Assembly: GCA_017445755.1 (NCBI GenBank)
Contig: JAFSSE010000007.1
Coordinates: 48,702 to 112,701, forward strand
Reading direction: 5' to 3'
DNA: 64,000 nt
Source: Bacteroidales bacterium
GTDB taxonomy: Bacteria > Bacteroidota > Bacteroidia > Bacteroidales > UBA932
This document shows positions 16,795 through 25,621 of this stretch, in pieces. The position numbers and the translations under genes are program-made. The number at the start of each line of letters is the position of its first letter. Positions within the stretch are counted from its first letter, which is position 1. Below the pieces are notes generated by a model. The model ran no database searches and was not told where the DNA came from. It was given only the letters and a program-made list of their open reading frames with translations.

Positions 16795-17213
16795 AACATT
16801 ATGGTAAAAAGCAATAATAAAAAAGGGGAGAATAGGGGAGTATAGGATAGTTTTAAAAAGGTAATTATGCTAAGATTTAATATAGATAAAATATGTTAAA
16901 TAATTGAGTAATTGAAGATAAAATATATATTGTACTATGAAATTGGCACAATGGATCCGGGCAATTCGGGTCAACCGTAAAAATAATATAATTTATTAAT
17001 TTAGGTTAATTATATTAAATAGCTGATTTATTGTTAGTTAATTATCAGTAAAAATATTTATAAGATTTTCTTATCGAATACAATTCATATAAATAAATCA
17101 TGTTTCGCACTTGTTTAATTTTAATTAACATTTGTTAACAAAAATAATAATAAAAGAGCGCAGTCGGAATTCAGGCAGAAAATGTGTAACTTCGCGAGCA
17201 CAATAAAAAGGAC
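16795..17213. other. AT-rich intergenic region before queA
   Basis: About 420 bases without a plausible protein gene, far richer in A and T than the surrounding DNA apart from a short GC-richer patch around 16944-16976. It contains a purine-rich AGGGGAG repeat near 16825-16840, several A/T palindromes and the dyad at 17125-17138. A weak -7-like box TAACTTCG (17187-17194, one mismatch) could serve queA. No RNA gene or terminator was recognised. Confidence 0.6.
17125..17138. promoter_or_regulatory. palindrome upstream of queA
   Basis: TTAACA and TGTTAA arms separated by TT form a perfect dyad. Read on the other strand, its centre ACAAATGT is the same as that of the palindrome over the XRE promoter, so it may be a second site for that regulator. 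It lies 76 bases before the queA ATG. Confidence 0.35.
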
Positions 17214-18422
17214 ATGATACCTGAAATTCGAATAGAAGATTATAAATACCCACTTGCAGAGGACAGAATCGCTAAATATCCACTTCAAGAGAGAGATGCC
17301 TCAAAGCTTCTCCTCTACAGAAATGGAACAGTTTCGGAAAGCGTGTTCAGAAAACTCTCCGAATATCTCCCTGAGGAGTCAATAATGGTATTCAATGACA
17401 CCAAGGTTGTACCTGCACGACTTCATTTTCAGAGATCTACGGGTGCACACATTGAAATATTCTGCCTTGAGCCGGTCGAACCGGCCGAATACAATACTGC
17501 TTTCCAGTCCACCGAGCGCTGTTCCTGGAAATGTGTAATCGGCAATGTAAAGCGCTGGAAGGACGATATTCTAAAGCTCTATAATCCGGAGGACAACCAG
17601 ATCGTTTCGGCTGTAGGACTTGAAGCGCACCTGATTTCGAGGGACGAGAGAACGGGGACTGTAGAATTTGTATGGAAAGGCGGTTATTCTTTTTCAAGAG
17701 TTCTGGAAATCTGCGGTTCCATCCCCATTCCACCATATCTCAACAGGGAGTCGGAGCCAATCGACGAAAAGCGTTACCAGACCCTCTACGCCCGGATTCG
17801 CGGGTCTGTAGCCGCTCCTACGGCAGGTCTCCATTTTACTGAGCCGGTCTTGGATTCTATTCGTTCAAAAGGTATTGATATGGAAAGGGTTTGCCTCCAT
17901 GTCGGTGCCGGAACATTTCTTCCTGTCAAGAGCGATGTAATCGCTGAGCATACCATGCACCGTGAGCCATTTTCGGTTTCTTTAGACCTTCTTAAGAAAC
18001 TATCTGATAGGAAAGTAAAGACAATTGCCGTAGGTACTACTTCAATTCGAACACTGGAATCACTTTATTATGCTGGAGTTGACTGCATAGAAAAGGGCTT
18101 TCCAAGCGACATTGCCCAGTGGGCTCCATACGAGCGCGATTATCCATATTCAACTGAGGAGTCGCTGAAAGCTATTGTGGCTTATCTTGAACGTAACAAT
18201 CTCTCCGAACTCCGCCTTGGAACAAGAATCATTATCGTTCCCGGTTTCCGCTTCCGGATTGCCGACATGTTGGTAACAAACTTCCACCAGCCGGAGAGCA
18301 CACTTATTCTGCTGGTATCTGCTTTTGTAGGAGGGGACTGGAGGAAGATTTACGACTATGCCCTCTCTCATGGTTTCCGTTTCCTCAGTTATGGGGACAG
18401 TTCTCTTCTCGAGAGGGCTTGA
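17214..18422 (+). CDS. queA: S-adenosylmethionine:tRNA ribosyltransferase-isomerase
   Basis: Transfers and isomerises the ribosyl part of SAM onto 7-aminomethyl-deazaguanine in tRNA to make epoxyqueuosine. Family motifs are present: YPLAEDRIAKYPLQERD near the N-terminus, VFNDTKVVPARL (about 58-69), AAPTAGLHFTE (about 200) and VTNFHQPESTLILLVSAF near the C-terminus. At 402 aa it is longer than the 340-355 aa of many bacteria, a variation seen in Bacteroidota. It follows the AT-rich region, and the acyltransferase follows 42 bases later. Confidence 0.95.
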   Translation: MIPEIRIEDYKYPLAEDRIAKYPLQERDASKLLLYRNGTVSESVFRKLSEYLPEESIMVFNDTKVVPARLHFQRSTGAHIEIFCLEPVEPAEYNTAFQSTERCSWKCVIGNVKRWKDDILKLYNPEDNQIVSAVGLEAHLISRDERTGTVEFVWKGGYSFSRVLEICGSIPIPPYLNRESEPIDEKRYQTLYARIRGSVAAPTAGLHFTEPVLDSIRSKGIDMERVCLHVGAGTFLPVKSDVIAEHTMHREPFSVSLDLLKKLSDRKVKTIAVGTTSIRTLESLYYAGVDCIEKGFPSDIAQWAPYERDYPYSTEESLKAIVAYLERNNLSELRLGTRIIIVPGFRFRIADMLVTNFHQPESTLILLVSAFVGGDWRKIYDYALSHGFRFLSYGDSSLLERA

Positions 18423-18464
18423 TATTTGCAGCAGAAAACGACGATTTAAGAACGTATTACAACT

Positions 18465-19607
18465 ATGGAAGAGTATCAGATAGGAGATATAGCCCCTTAT
18501 TCAGATGAAGAAGCGGCAGCTGCACTTGCAAAAATTGCTGATCATCCATATGTTCCCTGGATTTCGAAGTACATTTTCTCCAACCGGCCGGAAACCCACC
18601 TGAGAGATATCCTGAAAAGCATCCACACGGTAGACGAATTCCAGAGCGCAGTGATGAGCGTTGCCATAGAATGGGTTATCCAGTCGTCTGTCAGGAACTT
18701 CTCATACGACGGGCTTTCGCATATCGAGCAGCTTGGAGACAGGAAATTCCTTGCCATGTCCAATCACAGGGACATTATCCTCGATCCTGCATTCACCCAG
18801 ATTATCCTTTTCCGGAACAAACTTCCTCTGACTGAGATCTGCGTCGGAGACAATCTTCTCCGCCAGAAACCCGTAGAGTACCTGATCCGTTCCAATCGGA
18901 TGATAAAAGTAATCAGGGGAGTCTCCGCCCGTGAACTATACCTCTCGTCCCAGGTCCTGTCAAAATATATCCGCGACTCTGTGACTACAGGGCGGAGCTC
19001 AGTATGGATCGCCCAGAAACAGGGACGTACCAAAGATGGCAAGGACCTTACCGAACAAGGGCTTCTGAAAATGCTCGACATGAGCGGCGAGGGAGACTTT
19101 GTCCAGAATTTCATGGAACTGAACCTTATTCCGCTCAGCATCTCCTATGAATACGAGCCATGCGATATCTTAAAGGCGAGGGAACTCTTGATTTCAAGGA
19201 CCCAGAAATACGTAAAAACGGAAAATGAAGACCTCCAGAGCATCCTTTTCGGCATTAAGGAATTCAAGGGCAATGTCCATCTGAATTTCTGCGAAATGCT
19301 TTCAGAGGAGGAAATCCGGCAGGCAGCCCAGGCAGATAAGAATGACCGATATCAGGCGATCCGCCATGCCGTCGACCGTCGCGTCATCGAAGGTTACCGG
19401 CTGTGGAAGACAAACTACATGGCGGCCGACATGATTGCCCATTCATACCGTTATTCCGATCATTATACTCCGGAAGACCTGGAGCAGTTCACCTCATACA
19501 TTGAGAACCGGCTGAATGCGGTAGAACCGGAGCTCAACCGTTCTGAACTCCGGGATATCCTGCTTCATATATACGGTAACCCCGTAATAATGAAAGAAAC
19601 CCTCTAA
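18465..19607 (+). CDS. glycerol-3-phosphate/lysophospholipid acyltransferase-like protein
   Basis: 380-aa PlsC-related acyltransferase. The substrate motif FLAMSNHRDIILDPAF (about 92-107) corresponds to the catalytic NHxxxxD block, though the His-Asp spacing to the second Asp is five rather than four residues. RSNRMIKVIRG and SSVWIAQKQGRTKDG resemble motifs II and III (the latter the glycerol-phosphate site). Long plsC-like proteins of this kind are common in Bacteroidota and presumably act in phospholipid synthesis. The gene overlaps the 3' end of convergent mscS by 4 bases. Confidence 0.8.
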   Translation: MEEYQIGDIAPYSDEEAAAALAKIADHPYVPWISKYIFSNRPETHLRDILKSIHTVDEFQSAVMSVAIEWVIQSSVRNFSYDGLSHIEQLGDRKFLAMSNHRDIILDPAFTQIILFRNKLPLTEICVGDNLLRQKPVEYLIRSNRMIKVIRGVSARELYLSSQVLSKYIRDSVTTGRSSVWIAQKQGRTKDGKDLTEQGLLKMLDMSGEGDFVQNFMELNLIPLSISYEYEPCDILKARELLISRTQKYVKTENEDLQSILFGIKEFKGNVHLNFCEMLSEEEIRQAAQADKNDRYQAIRHAVDRRVIEGYRLWKTNYMAADMIAHSYRYSDHYTPEDLEQFTSYIENRLNAVEPELNRSELRDILLHIYGNPVIMKETL

Positions 19608-20539
19608 TTCTTATTCTTAAGGTGGACGTCGAGCTGGGGGAAGGGGAAGGATATTCCTTCTTCCGGAAGGCGTTTATACAGGGTTTCCGTCAAATAGAAA
19701 TAGACATTCCAATACTCCGTGGCAGAGGTCCAGGCGCGGATAACGAAATCGACGCTGCTGGTATTCAGGCGAAGTAGACGCACAAAGGGTTCAGGTGCAC
19801 CGGCTTCCGGCCCCAGAACGGAAGGATTCTCCGCCAGGACACTCCGGATAACTGACTTGACTTTTTCAGCATCAGAGCCATAGGAAACGCTGATTTCAAG
19901 ATCAACGCGACGCCTTTCCTGGGTCGAATAATTATTGATATTACCGTTGGAAAGAGCTCCGTTTGGAATGTATATTACCCGGTTATCAAGGGTCGTAAGC
20001 TTGGTGCTGACCATATTAACGGCGGAAACCGTCCCGGAGTAACCCTGGGCCTCGATGAAATCACCCGCCTTGAAGGGCTTGAAAACCAGAAGCATAAGGC
20101 CGCCAGCAAAATTCTGGACCGTCCCGCCGAGGGCCATGCCTATGGCCATGCCGCCGGCAGCAAGGAGGGCCGCAAGGGAGGTCGTATTGATTCCAAGGGT
20201 GCCGACCATGATAATGATCAGAATGACCCAGAGCATGATAGATATGATGCTGTTCACAAAGCTGGAAACAGTCCCATCCGTGCCTTTTCGGGCAAATCCG
20301 CGGGAGACGGCCCTCTTGACCAGCCGGATAATCCAGGCGCCTATAATATATATTAAAAGGGCAGCAAGGAGCTTGAGCCCGAACTGGATTGCCTCCCGTC
20401 CGAGTTCTGCAATCAGTTCTGAGGGTGTCGTTGTAGAAAGCTTCTCTATGAGCTGCTGGGTATCAGCCCGGAGTGAGTCGGCAGAGAATTGTTCTGCCGC
20501 CGCGCTCGAGGTCGCAGTTTGTAGCAGGTAATGTAACAT
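19604..20539 (-). CDS. mscS: small-conductance mechanosensitive channel (MscS)
   Basis: 311-aa MscS-type channel that releases solutes on hypo-osmotic shock. There are three predicted membrane helices (about 55-75, 97-120, 125-150); the pore helix GGMAIGMALGGTVQNFAGGLMLLVF is Gly/Ala rich as in MscS. The beta domain that follows contains VYIPNGALSNGNINNYS. Minus-strand neighbour of a Ca2+ antiporter and rlmD with a single-base gap, suggesting an operon. Length fits the family. Confidence 0.93.
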   Translation of the reverse strand: MLHYLLQTATSSAAAEQFSADSLRADTQQLIEKLSTTTPSELIAELGREAIQFGLKLLAALLIYIIGAWIIRLVKRAVSRGFARKGTDGTVSSFVNSIISIMLWVILIIIMVGTLGINTTSLAALLAAGGMAIGMALGGTVQNFAGGLMLLVFKPFKAGDFIEAQGYSGTVSAVNMVSTKLTTLDNRVIYIPNGALSNGNINNYSTQERRRVDLEISVSYGSDAEKVKSVIRSVLAENPSVLGPEAGAPEPFVRLLRLNTSSVDFVIRAWTSATEYWNVYFYLTETLYKRLPEEGISFPFPQLDVHLKNKN

Positions 20540-20540
20540 A

Positions 20541-21494
20541 CTATAAATTAATCAACAGGTAAATCAGGTAAGAAAGCCAGACAAGAATCATAAGGGTCCC
20601 GTCAAAGCGGTCAAGCTTGTCTTTCTTTCCTGTAAAAACGGACATCCATACGAGAACAGCACTGAGGATGACGACCCCAAGGTCCACAAGGGAGATATCC
20701 GCGAATGACAGGGGATTGATAAGGGCTGAGCCGCCAAGGATAAGCAGGACATTGAACACGTTGGAACCGAGGATGTTTCCAAGGGCAAGCTGCCCCTTTT
20801 TCTTTACGGCCGCAACAACGCATGTCGCCAGTTCAGGAATGGAGGTCCCGCCTGCAAGGATTGTGATTGCAACAAACTTTTCACTTATACCGAGCATCGC
20901 GGCAATGGAAGTCGCGGAATTGACAAAGAAGCGTCCTCCAATAATAAGCCCTGCAAGACCGGCAATTATAAACAATACCGCCTTGGCGGTTGACATCTGC
21001 TTTCCGTCCGAATCTACAGTATCCTTCGCATCAAATTTAAAACAGCTCCAGATGTAAATAACAAAACAGCAAAGCAGGATTGCTCCGTCAATGCGCGTCA
21101 AGCCGTTTTCCGGGCCATATCCGAGGGTATGTTTCATCCCAAGGACAGCCATGAGAAGGATTACCAGGAAGTTGATCGGTATGTCCCTGCGGCGATTCCC
21201 GCGAGTAATGGTCATCGGGAAAATAAGTGCGCTGACTCCGAGGATAAGTAGGGTGTTGAATATATTTGAGCCGATGATATTACCGACGGCGATATCGGCC
21301 TTGCCCTGGAGGGCGCCGATGAAACTGACAACCATTTCCGGGGCGGAAGTCCCCATCCCGACGATTGTAAGGCCGATAACAAATTCACTGACGCCAAGTT
21401 TCCTTGCCGCGGCGGAAGCTCCCTCTACCAGAAAGTCAGCCCCGTAAACTATCATTACCAGTCCGGCAATGAGTATTAATACTTGAGTTATCAT
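20541..21494 (-). CDS. calcium/sodium antiporter (CaCA family, YrbG-like)
   Basis: Inner-membrane cation exchanger of 317 aa with about ten membrane helices. The two alpha repeats carry the ion-binding motifs GMGTSAPE (residues 46-53) and GGTSIPEL (about 213-220), the signature of CaCA exchangers. The two halves are inverted copies, each with a conserved GNIxGSN (VGNIIGSN, LGNILGSN). It overlaps the rlmD stop by 4 bases, so translation is coupled. The actual ions (Na+/Ca2+ or K+-dependent) cannot be told from sequence. Confidence 0.9.
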   Translation of the reverse strand: MITQVLILIAGLVMIVYGADFLVEGASAAARKLGVSEFVIGLTIVGMGTSAPEMVVSFIGALQGKADIAVGNIIGSNIFNTLLILGVSALIFPMTITRGNRRRDIPINFLVILLMAVLGMKHTLGYGPENGLTRIDGAILLCCFVIYIWSCFKFDAKDTVDSDGKQMSTAKAVLFIIAGLAGLIIGGRFFVNSATSIAAMLGISEKFVAITILAGGTSIPELATCVVAAVKKKGQLALGNILGSNVFNVLLILGGSALINPLSFADISLVDLGVVILSAVLVWMSVFTGKKDKLDRFDGTLMILVWLSYLIYLLINL

Positions 21495-22900
21495 ACTATT
21501 CTTTCAAGGGCACAAACGTTTTCAACATGCTGAGTATGAGGGAACATATCGACCGGCTGGACAGCAGTTATCTTATATTTCTCCGAGAAAATGGCGAGGT
21601 CACGGGCCTGGGAAGCCGGATTGCAGCTCACATAGACCATCCGCTCCGGGGCGGCATCCAGAATAACCTTTGCGACGTCCGGATGAATCCCGGTCCGAGG
21701 AGGATCCAGAATAATGACATCCGGGCGGCCGTTTTCCTCGATAAAAGCGGGGGAGAGGACGTCCTTCATGTCGCCCGCATAAAAGACGCAATTATTTATC
21801 CCATTCGTCTCGGCATTGACCCTCGCATCGGCGATCGCCTCCGGAACATATTCAATACCAACAACTTTCCGGGCCCTGGCGGCGATGAACTGGGCAATCG
21901 TCCCGGTTCCGGTATAAAGGTCATAAACAATTTCATCACCCTTAAGGGCAGCGAAATCACGGGCGACGCTGTAAAGGCGCTCCGCCTGGAGGGAATTGGT
22001 CTGATAAAAGGATTTCGGACCAATCCTGAAACGCAGCCCTTCCATTTCTTCATAAATCACCTCCGAACCCTTATACAGGATACAGCTTTGGTCCGCTATA
22101 GAGTCGTTCAGCTTGGAATTAACCACATAGTATAGTGAGACAATCTCGGGAAAACGCTCGGAAACCGCATCCAGAAGGGCCTCACGCTTCTTTTTGTCAT
22201 CATAGTTAAAGCAGAGGATAAGCATGACTTCGCCTCTTCGGGTCGTACGGACAAACATACTCCGGAAGAAGCCGAAATTACCCCGGATATTGTAGAATTC
22301 AAGCCCGTTTTTAATACAGAAGTCCTTGATAAAGAGGCGAATAGCATTACTTGGCTCGCTCTGGAGATGGCAATCCTTAATATCCAGAACCTTATCGAAG
22401 AATTTACCTACATGGAAACCCAGCCCGATACGGTCTTCCGGGGAGATTGTCTCCGGATCCTCATCCTTATACAGCCAGCGCCTGTCTGAAGCCGTGAACT
22501 CCAGCTTGTTACGATAATATTCGGTCTTTGGGGATGGTAATGTAGGAAGGATTTCCGGGACATCGAGATGTCCAATACGAACTAGCTGATCGTAAACCTG
22601 CTGTCTTTTTGCCTCAAGCTGCATCGAATATGGAAGCGGCTGCCACTTACAACCGCCGCATACGCCAAAATGAGGACAGAAGGGTTCCAGGCGGTGAGGA
22701 GAAGGACTTACCAGATTGAGGACAAATCCTTCCATATAATTTTTCTTCTTCTTGAAAACCTTCACATCGACGACGTCACCGGGAACGGCGAATTCGACGA
22801 AGAGAACCTGTCCGTCCACATGGGCAACAGCTTTTCCTTCGGCGGCTACCGATTCAATAGTAACATTTTCAAGTACAAAATCAGCTTTTTTCTTCGACAT
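21491..22900 (-). CDS. rlmD: 23S rRNA (uracil-5-)-methyltransferase RlmD-like
   Basis: SAM-dependent RNA m5U methyltransferase of the RumA/TrmA family (469 aa). An N-terminal TRAM domain (about 10-65) is followed by the Fe-S cysteines CPHFGVCGGC (75, 81, 84), the fourth being near DIKDC. The SAM region reads VYDLYTGTGTIAQF, and the catalytic Cys lies in MVYVSCNPA; DMFPHTQHVENV ends the domain as in the family. RlmD versus RlmC type is inferred. First gene of the rlmD-antiporter-mscS unit. Confidence 0.9.
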   Translation of the reverse strand: MSKKKADFVLENVTIESVAAEGKAVAHVDGQVLFVEFAVPGDVVDVKVFKKKKNYMEGFVLNLVSPSPHRLEPFCPHFGVCGGCKWQPLPYSMQLEAKRQQVYDQLVRIGHLDVPEILPTLPSPKTEYYRNKLEFTASDRRWLYKDEDPETISPEDRIGLGFHVGKFFDKVLDIKDCHLQSEPSNAIRLFIKDFCIKNGLEFYNIRGNFGFFRSMFVRTTRRGEVMLILCFNYDDKKKREALLDAVSERFPEIVSLYYVVNSKLNDSIADQSCILYKGSEVIYEEMEGLRFRIGPKSFYQTNSLQAERLYSVARDFAALKGDEIVYDLYTGTGTIAQFIAARARKVVGIEYVPEAIADARVNAETNGINNCVFYAGDMKDVLSPAFIEENGRPDVIILDPPRTGIHPDVAKVILDAAPERMVYVSCNPASQARDLAIFSEKYKITAVQPVDMFPHTQHVENVCALERIV

Positions 22901-22973
22901 TACTTATATTTGCCCTTTTGTTACACAATTTATATTATGTTAAGTTAACCCTAGGAAATACTCCTCTTGTGCT

Positions 22974-23594
22974 CTAAAATGAATGTAAATAACATTTAAC
23001 CCTGTCAAACCGAAGCTTAGCGAGATCTTTTGGATAAATAAGGAAATTCAGCATACCGGAATCGAAGAATCTAAGATTCCAAGAGTCGTTCTCGTCAATC
23101 TGAAGAAGCGAAATCATTCCGCCCATTTCTTCTCGGACTTCATCAAAATATGGTGCTCCGAGTAAACGGGTTTCTTCGTTTCCGCTCCCAAATACTATTT
23201 TTTCCGCTGAAGGGTACGCAGGGGTTCCGTCATCATAAAGAACGCTGTGGCTGTGGAGATTATCACATTCCTTAGTATAAAGAACGCGAAACAACGATGG
23301 ACTCCACTCCCCCATTTGAGGAGATACTGCATGCTCTATATTCCCAAGAAAATAGTCCAGTGCCGCGAAAAAATAAAGCATTCCACTTTTTGGAAGAAGA
23401 CCCTCCGTATCGTATCCTTCAAGGTCTTCACAACGTATCTGGCAAATAAAGGTAAGCGGATCATAATAAAGCTCACCATCCTCATTTACAGGCACTTCCG
23501 GATACTCCAAATCGTCCGGAAGATCCGGACAACCCCACCACTTGCTCTTTCCGAACAAGCTATCTTCTGAGTGGACTGTTTTAATTCTTATCAT
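22974..23594 (-). CDS. DUF1963 (YwqG-like) protein
   Basis: 206-aa soluble protein of the DUF1963 family, function unknown. The family hallmark near the N-terminus is SKWWGCPDLPDDLEYPEV-like (residues about 18-35), followed by LTFICQIRCEDLE and MLYFFAALDYF. The C-terminus ends LLQIDENDSWNLRFFDSGMLNF, also typical. No signal peptide is present, so it should be cytoplasmic. It lies between rlmD and the lipoprotein gene. A hairpin at 23614-23644 sits upstream of it. Confidence 0.8.
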   Translation of the reverse strand: MIRIKTVHSEDSLFGKSKWWGCPDLPDDLEYPEVPVNEDGELYYDPLTFICQIRCEDLEGYDTEGLLPKSGMLYFFAALDYFLGNIEHAVSPQMGEWSPSLFRVLYTKECDNLHSHSVLYDDGTPAYPSAEKIVFGSGNEETRLLGAPYFDEVREEMGGMISLLQIDENDSWNLRFFDSGMLNFLIYPKDLAKLRFDRVKCYLHSF

Positions 23595-23613
23595 TTATGG
23601 TCCGAACTTATGC

Positions 23614-23644
23614 CGAAAACCGCCCACGGTGTGGACGGTTTTCG
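23614..23644. terminator. hairpin between lipoprotein gene and DUF1963 gene
   Basis: CGAAAACCGCCCA and TGGACGGTTTTCG form a 13-bp stem with one mismatch and a 5-base loop. There is no clear U-tract on the minus strand, so it may be a pause, processing or weak terminator site after the lipoprotein gene. Confidence 0.5.
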
Positions 23645-23664
23645 TAAATCTCTAAGACCTCGAA

Positions 23665-24561
23665 TTATTTCGCGCTGTCTTTAAGGACGAACTCAATGGC
23701 AGTCGTATAGGTCGTGGAACCGCTGGAAATCGCACCGTTGATAGTAACGACGCACTTCGGATCCTTAATAACGATATTACCTGATGCGTTGGCGTTGATA
23801 ATTGAGTTACCAAGCTCATAATCAAGCTCATAGTCAAACGAAGAGGTAAGAACGCCATTAGCGTCGGCCTTGAAGCCGCCGAGTTTCCACTCGCCCTTGA
23901 AGTCTTCAGCACTTTCGAAATCAATGAGGAAGGTTCCGGTCGCGGTATAGGAAATACTCTTTACATTGTAACCAACGATCTGCTCGGTAATATTGACGCC
24001 ATTCTCCTTGGCATACTCGGCGATAGCGTCAACGTTGCAACCCCGGAAGGTCCTGCCGATACCGGCGGATGAGAAGGAACCGCCCTTGATGGTAATGCTG
24101 GTCTCCTCCACTACCCAGGTCCTGCAGAGGGCCTCGATACCTGTGCCATCCTGCTTCTCAGGAACAGTGACAGGTTCTGAAACAGGTTTCCCGTCGCTGC
24201 CGGTAACAGTAGCGGTAGTATTGGAACCGCTGGTAGTAACGGTAACAGTACCGAACTCGGTAATAGTGAAGACATTGCCGTTGTAGGTATAGGTCCTGAC
24301 TTCGATAATTACCCTTTCGGTAGGATCGGATTTGACACCCTGGATACGCTCGATAATTGCGAGTCCGGATTCGGTAAACTCAATAGACCTGAGGCCGAGG
24401 GTATTGTCTTTGGCGAACTCGATTTTCTGGGCAACCTCGGCGTATTCCGGAGTCTCAAGAGGTTCGGCTACTTCTTTTTCCTCTGTAGTAGTAGGAGTAC
24501 AGGAGAGGGTCATTGCAGCAGCGGCCATGGCGGCCAGCGCAAATTTGAATGCTTTTTTCAT
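23665..24561 (-). CDS. lipoprotein, DUF4923-like
   Basis: 298-aa protein with a lipoprotein signal: MKKAFKFALA start, alanine-rich core and likely lipidated Cys21 in TLSCTP. A low-complexity Thr/Glu linker follows, then a beta-rich region with poly-Thr strands. The C-terminal half (LCRTWVVEETSITI, TATGTFLIDFESAEDFKGEWKL) resembles the DUF4923/lipocalin-like lipoproteins of Bacteroidota. Function is unknown; it should be envelope anchored. It starts 22 bases after the upstream outer-membrane gene, so both are likely transcribed together. Confidence 0.7.
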   Translation of the reverse strand: MKKAFKFALAAMAAAAMTLSCTPTTTEEKEVAEPLETPEYAEVAQKIEFAKDNTLGLRSIEFTESGLAIIERIQGVKSDPTERVIIEVRTYTYNGNVFTITEFGTVTVTTSGSNTTATVTGSDGKPVSEPVTVPEKQDGTGIEALCRTWVVEETSITIKGGSFSSAGIGRTFRGCNVDAIAEYAKENGVNITEQIVGYNVKSISYTATGTFLIDFESAEDFKGEWKLGGFKADANGVLTSSFDYELDYELGNSIINANASGNIVIKDPKCVVTINGAISSGSTTYTTAIEFVLKDSAK

Positions 24562-24583
24562 CTTATTATGAATTAATTATTTA

Positions 24584-25516
24584 CTAGAAAAGTCTAATGT
24601 GGATACCGAGGTTTACAACCGGGAAGAAACGGAATTCCTCGCGGAAATAATCGAGGGCATCATCAATGTGAACCTGCTTATTAATTCCAGGAATTGTCGT
24701 ATCTATAACATCCTTGTGCTCAATCATGGCACTGGTAAGGACAACATCGTCACGTTTTGGATTGGTGACGACAACCGTCTCTCCTTCAGTCATTATTACA
24801 CCGAAATCAAGGGAGAAGGCGATTCCGCTCTTGATTGCGCTGCGGCCGAGACCGAGACCGAAATACGGACGGAGGACCTGGCGGTTCGCACGGATTTCAA
24901 TCGGGACCATACCGTTGTCATCGGTATAAATCCTCTGGCCGTCAAGGTCGATGTAAACGCTGTTGTATTCCTCTGCGGTAAGGGCGCCCGAAAGATCGGC
25001 CTGTCCGGCTGCAATCAGAGGGTTCCCCAAATAAACGCCGGCGGTGAGGTGAAGCGGACCATTCTTGCTGAGATAAAGGTCCACAAGGCCACGGGCGCTG
25101 CTCTGGACGAGCCAGGCGGAAACAGGGACATTGGAAAGATCCCTCTTGGTACCGCCGATTTCATACGTGCCGAGATTGAGATTGGTATTGTAAACCACAT
25201 ACGGGGCAAGCGGACTGATCTTATCCGGCTGGATGGAATAACCACCGCGAACCTGGATAAAACGGCCGAAGGGGATGCAGACCTCAGCTCCGAGCCCGTC
25301 AAGTCCGGCCTTGACACCGAGACTCATGTGGTTCAGGAAGCGAAGATCTTTTTTGGTTTTCCTTTTGGATTTCGGAGTCGCCGTATAAAGCTCGGGTTCC
25401 GGCTGAACGACAATCGTCGAATCTCCAAAAGTTTCTGTCACATACTGCGCATAAGAAGTAGGAACGGCGAGAAGCGAACCCACAAAGGCGGCGAGGACAA
25501 AGAGATGTTTTTTCAT
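24584..25516 (-). CDS. outer-membrane beta-barrel-type protein
   Basis: 310-aa exported protein: signal peptide with MKKHLF and cleavage near TSYA|Q (about residue 23). A basic segment KSKRKTKKD (about 49-57) follows, then alternating hydrophobic strands such as MSLGVKAG, FIQVRGGYS and LHLTAGVYLG. The C-terminal residue is Phe (IHIRLF), as in barrel proteins. No family was recognised. Promoter at 25552-25583 is one of the best in the window. It is likely first gene of a unit with the lipoprotein downstream. Confidence 0.7.
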   Translation of the reverse strand: MKKHLFVLAAFVGSLLAVPTSYAQYVTETFGDSTIVVQPEPELYTATPKSKRKTKKDLRFLNHMSLGVKAGLDGLGAEVCIPFGRFIQVRGGYSIQPDKISPLAPYVVYNTNLNLGTYEIGGTKRDLSNVPVSAWLVQSSARGLVDLYLSKNGPLHLTAGVYLGNPLIAAGQADLSGALTAEEYNSVYIDLDGQRIYTDDNGMVPIEIRANRQVLRPYFGLGLGRSAIKSGIAFSLDFGVIMTEGETVVVTNPKRDDVVLTSAMIEHKDVIDTTIPGINKQVHIDDALDYFREEFRFFPVVNLGIHIRLF

Positions 25517-25551
25517 GAAGCTATAGATTAAAATATTCCTTATTTAACGCA

Positions 25552-25583
25552 CAAATATAAAAAAAAATCAATTCACTACCAAA
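25552..25583 (-). promoter_or_regulatory. promoter of the 310-aa outer-membrane gene
   Basis: On the minus strand TTTG (25580-25583) and TATATTTG (25552-25559) are 20 bases apart, an exact match to the Bacteroidota promoter pattern. Predicted start near 25545 gives a leader of about 30 bases. Confidence 0.65.
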
Positions 25584-25621
25584 GAAGATGCATAAAACGG
25601 TCTTTTCGTTCTACAATATGC

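Noticed and set aside
22906-22913. TATATTTG box on the plus strand near the rlmD start
   Set aside because: It points away from any plus-strand gene and no small RNA structure follows, so it is likely chance.
24599-25531. Long plus-strand open frame of 310 codons opposite the outer-membrane gene
   Set aside because: It mirrors the minus-strand gene, which has a signal peptide, a promoter and barrel strands; the plus frame has none of these and no recognisable domain.
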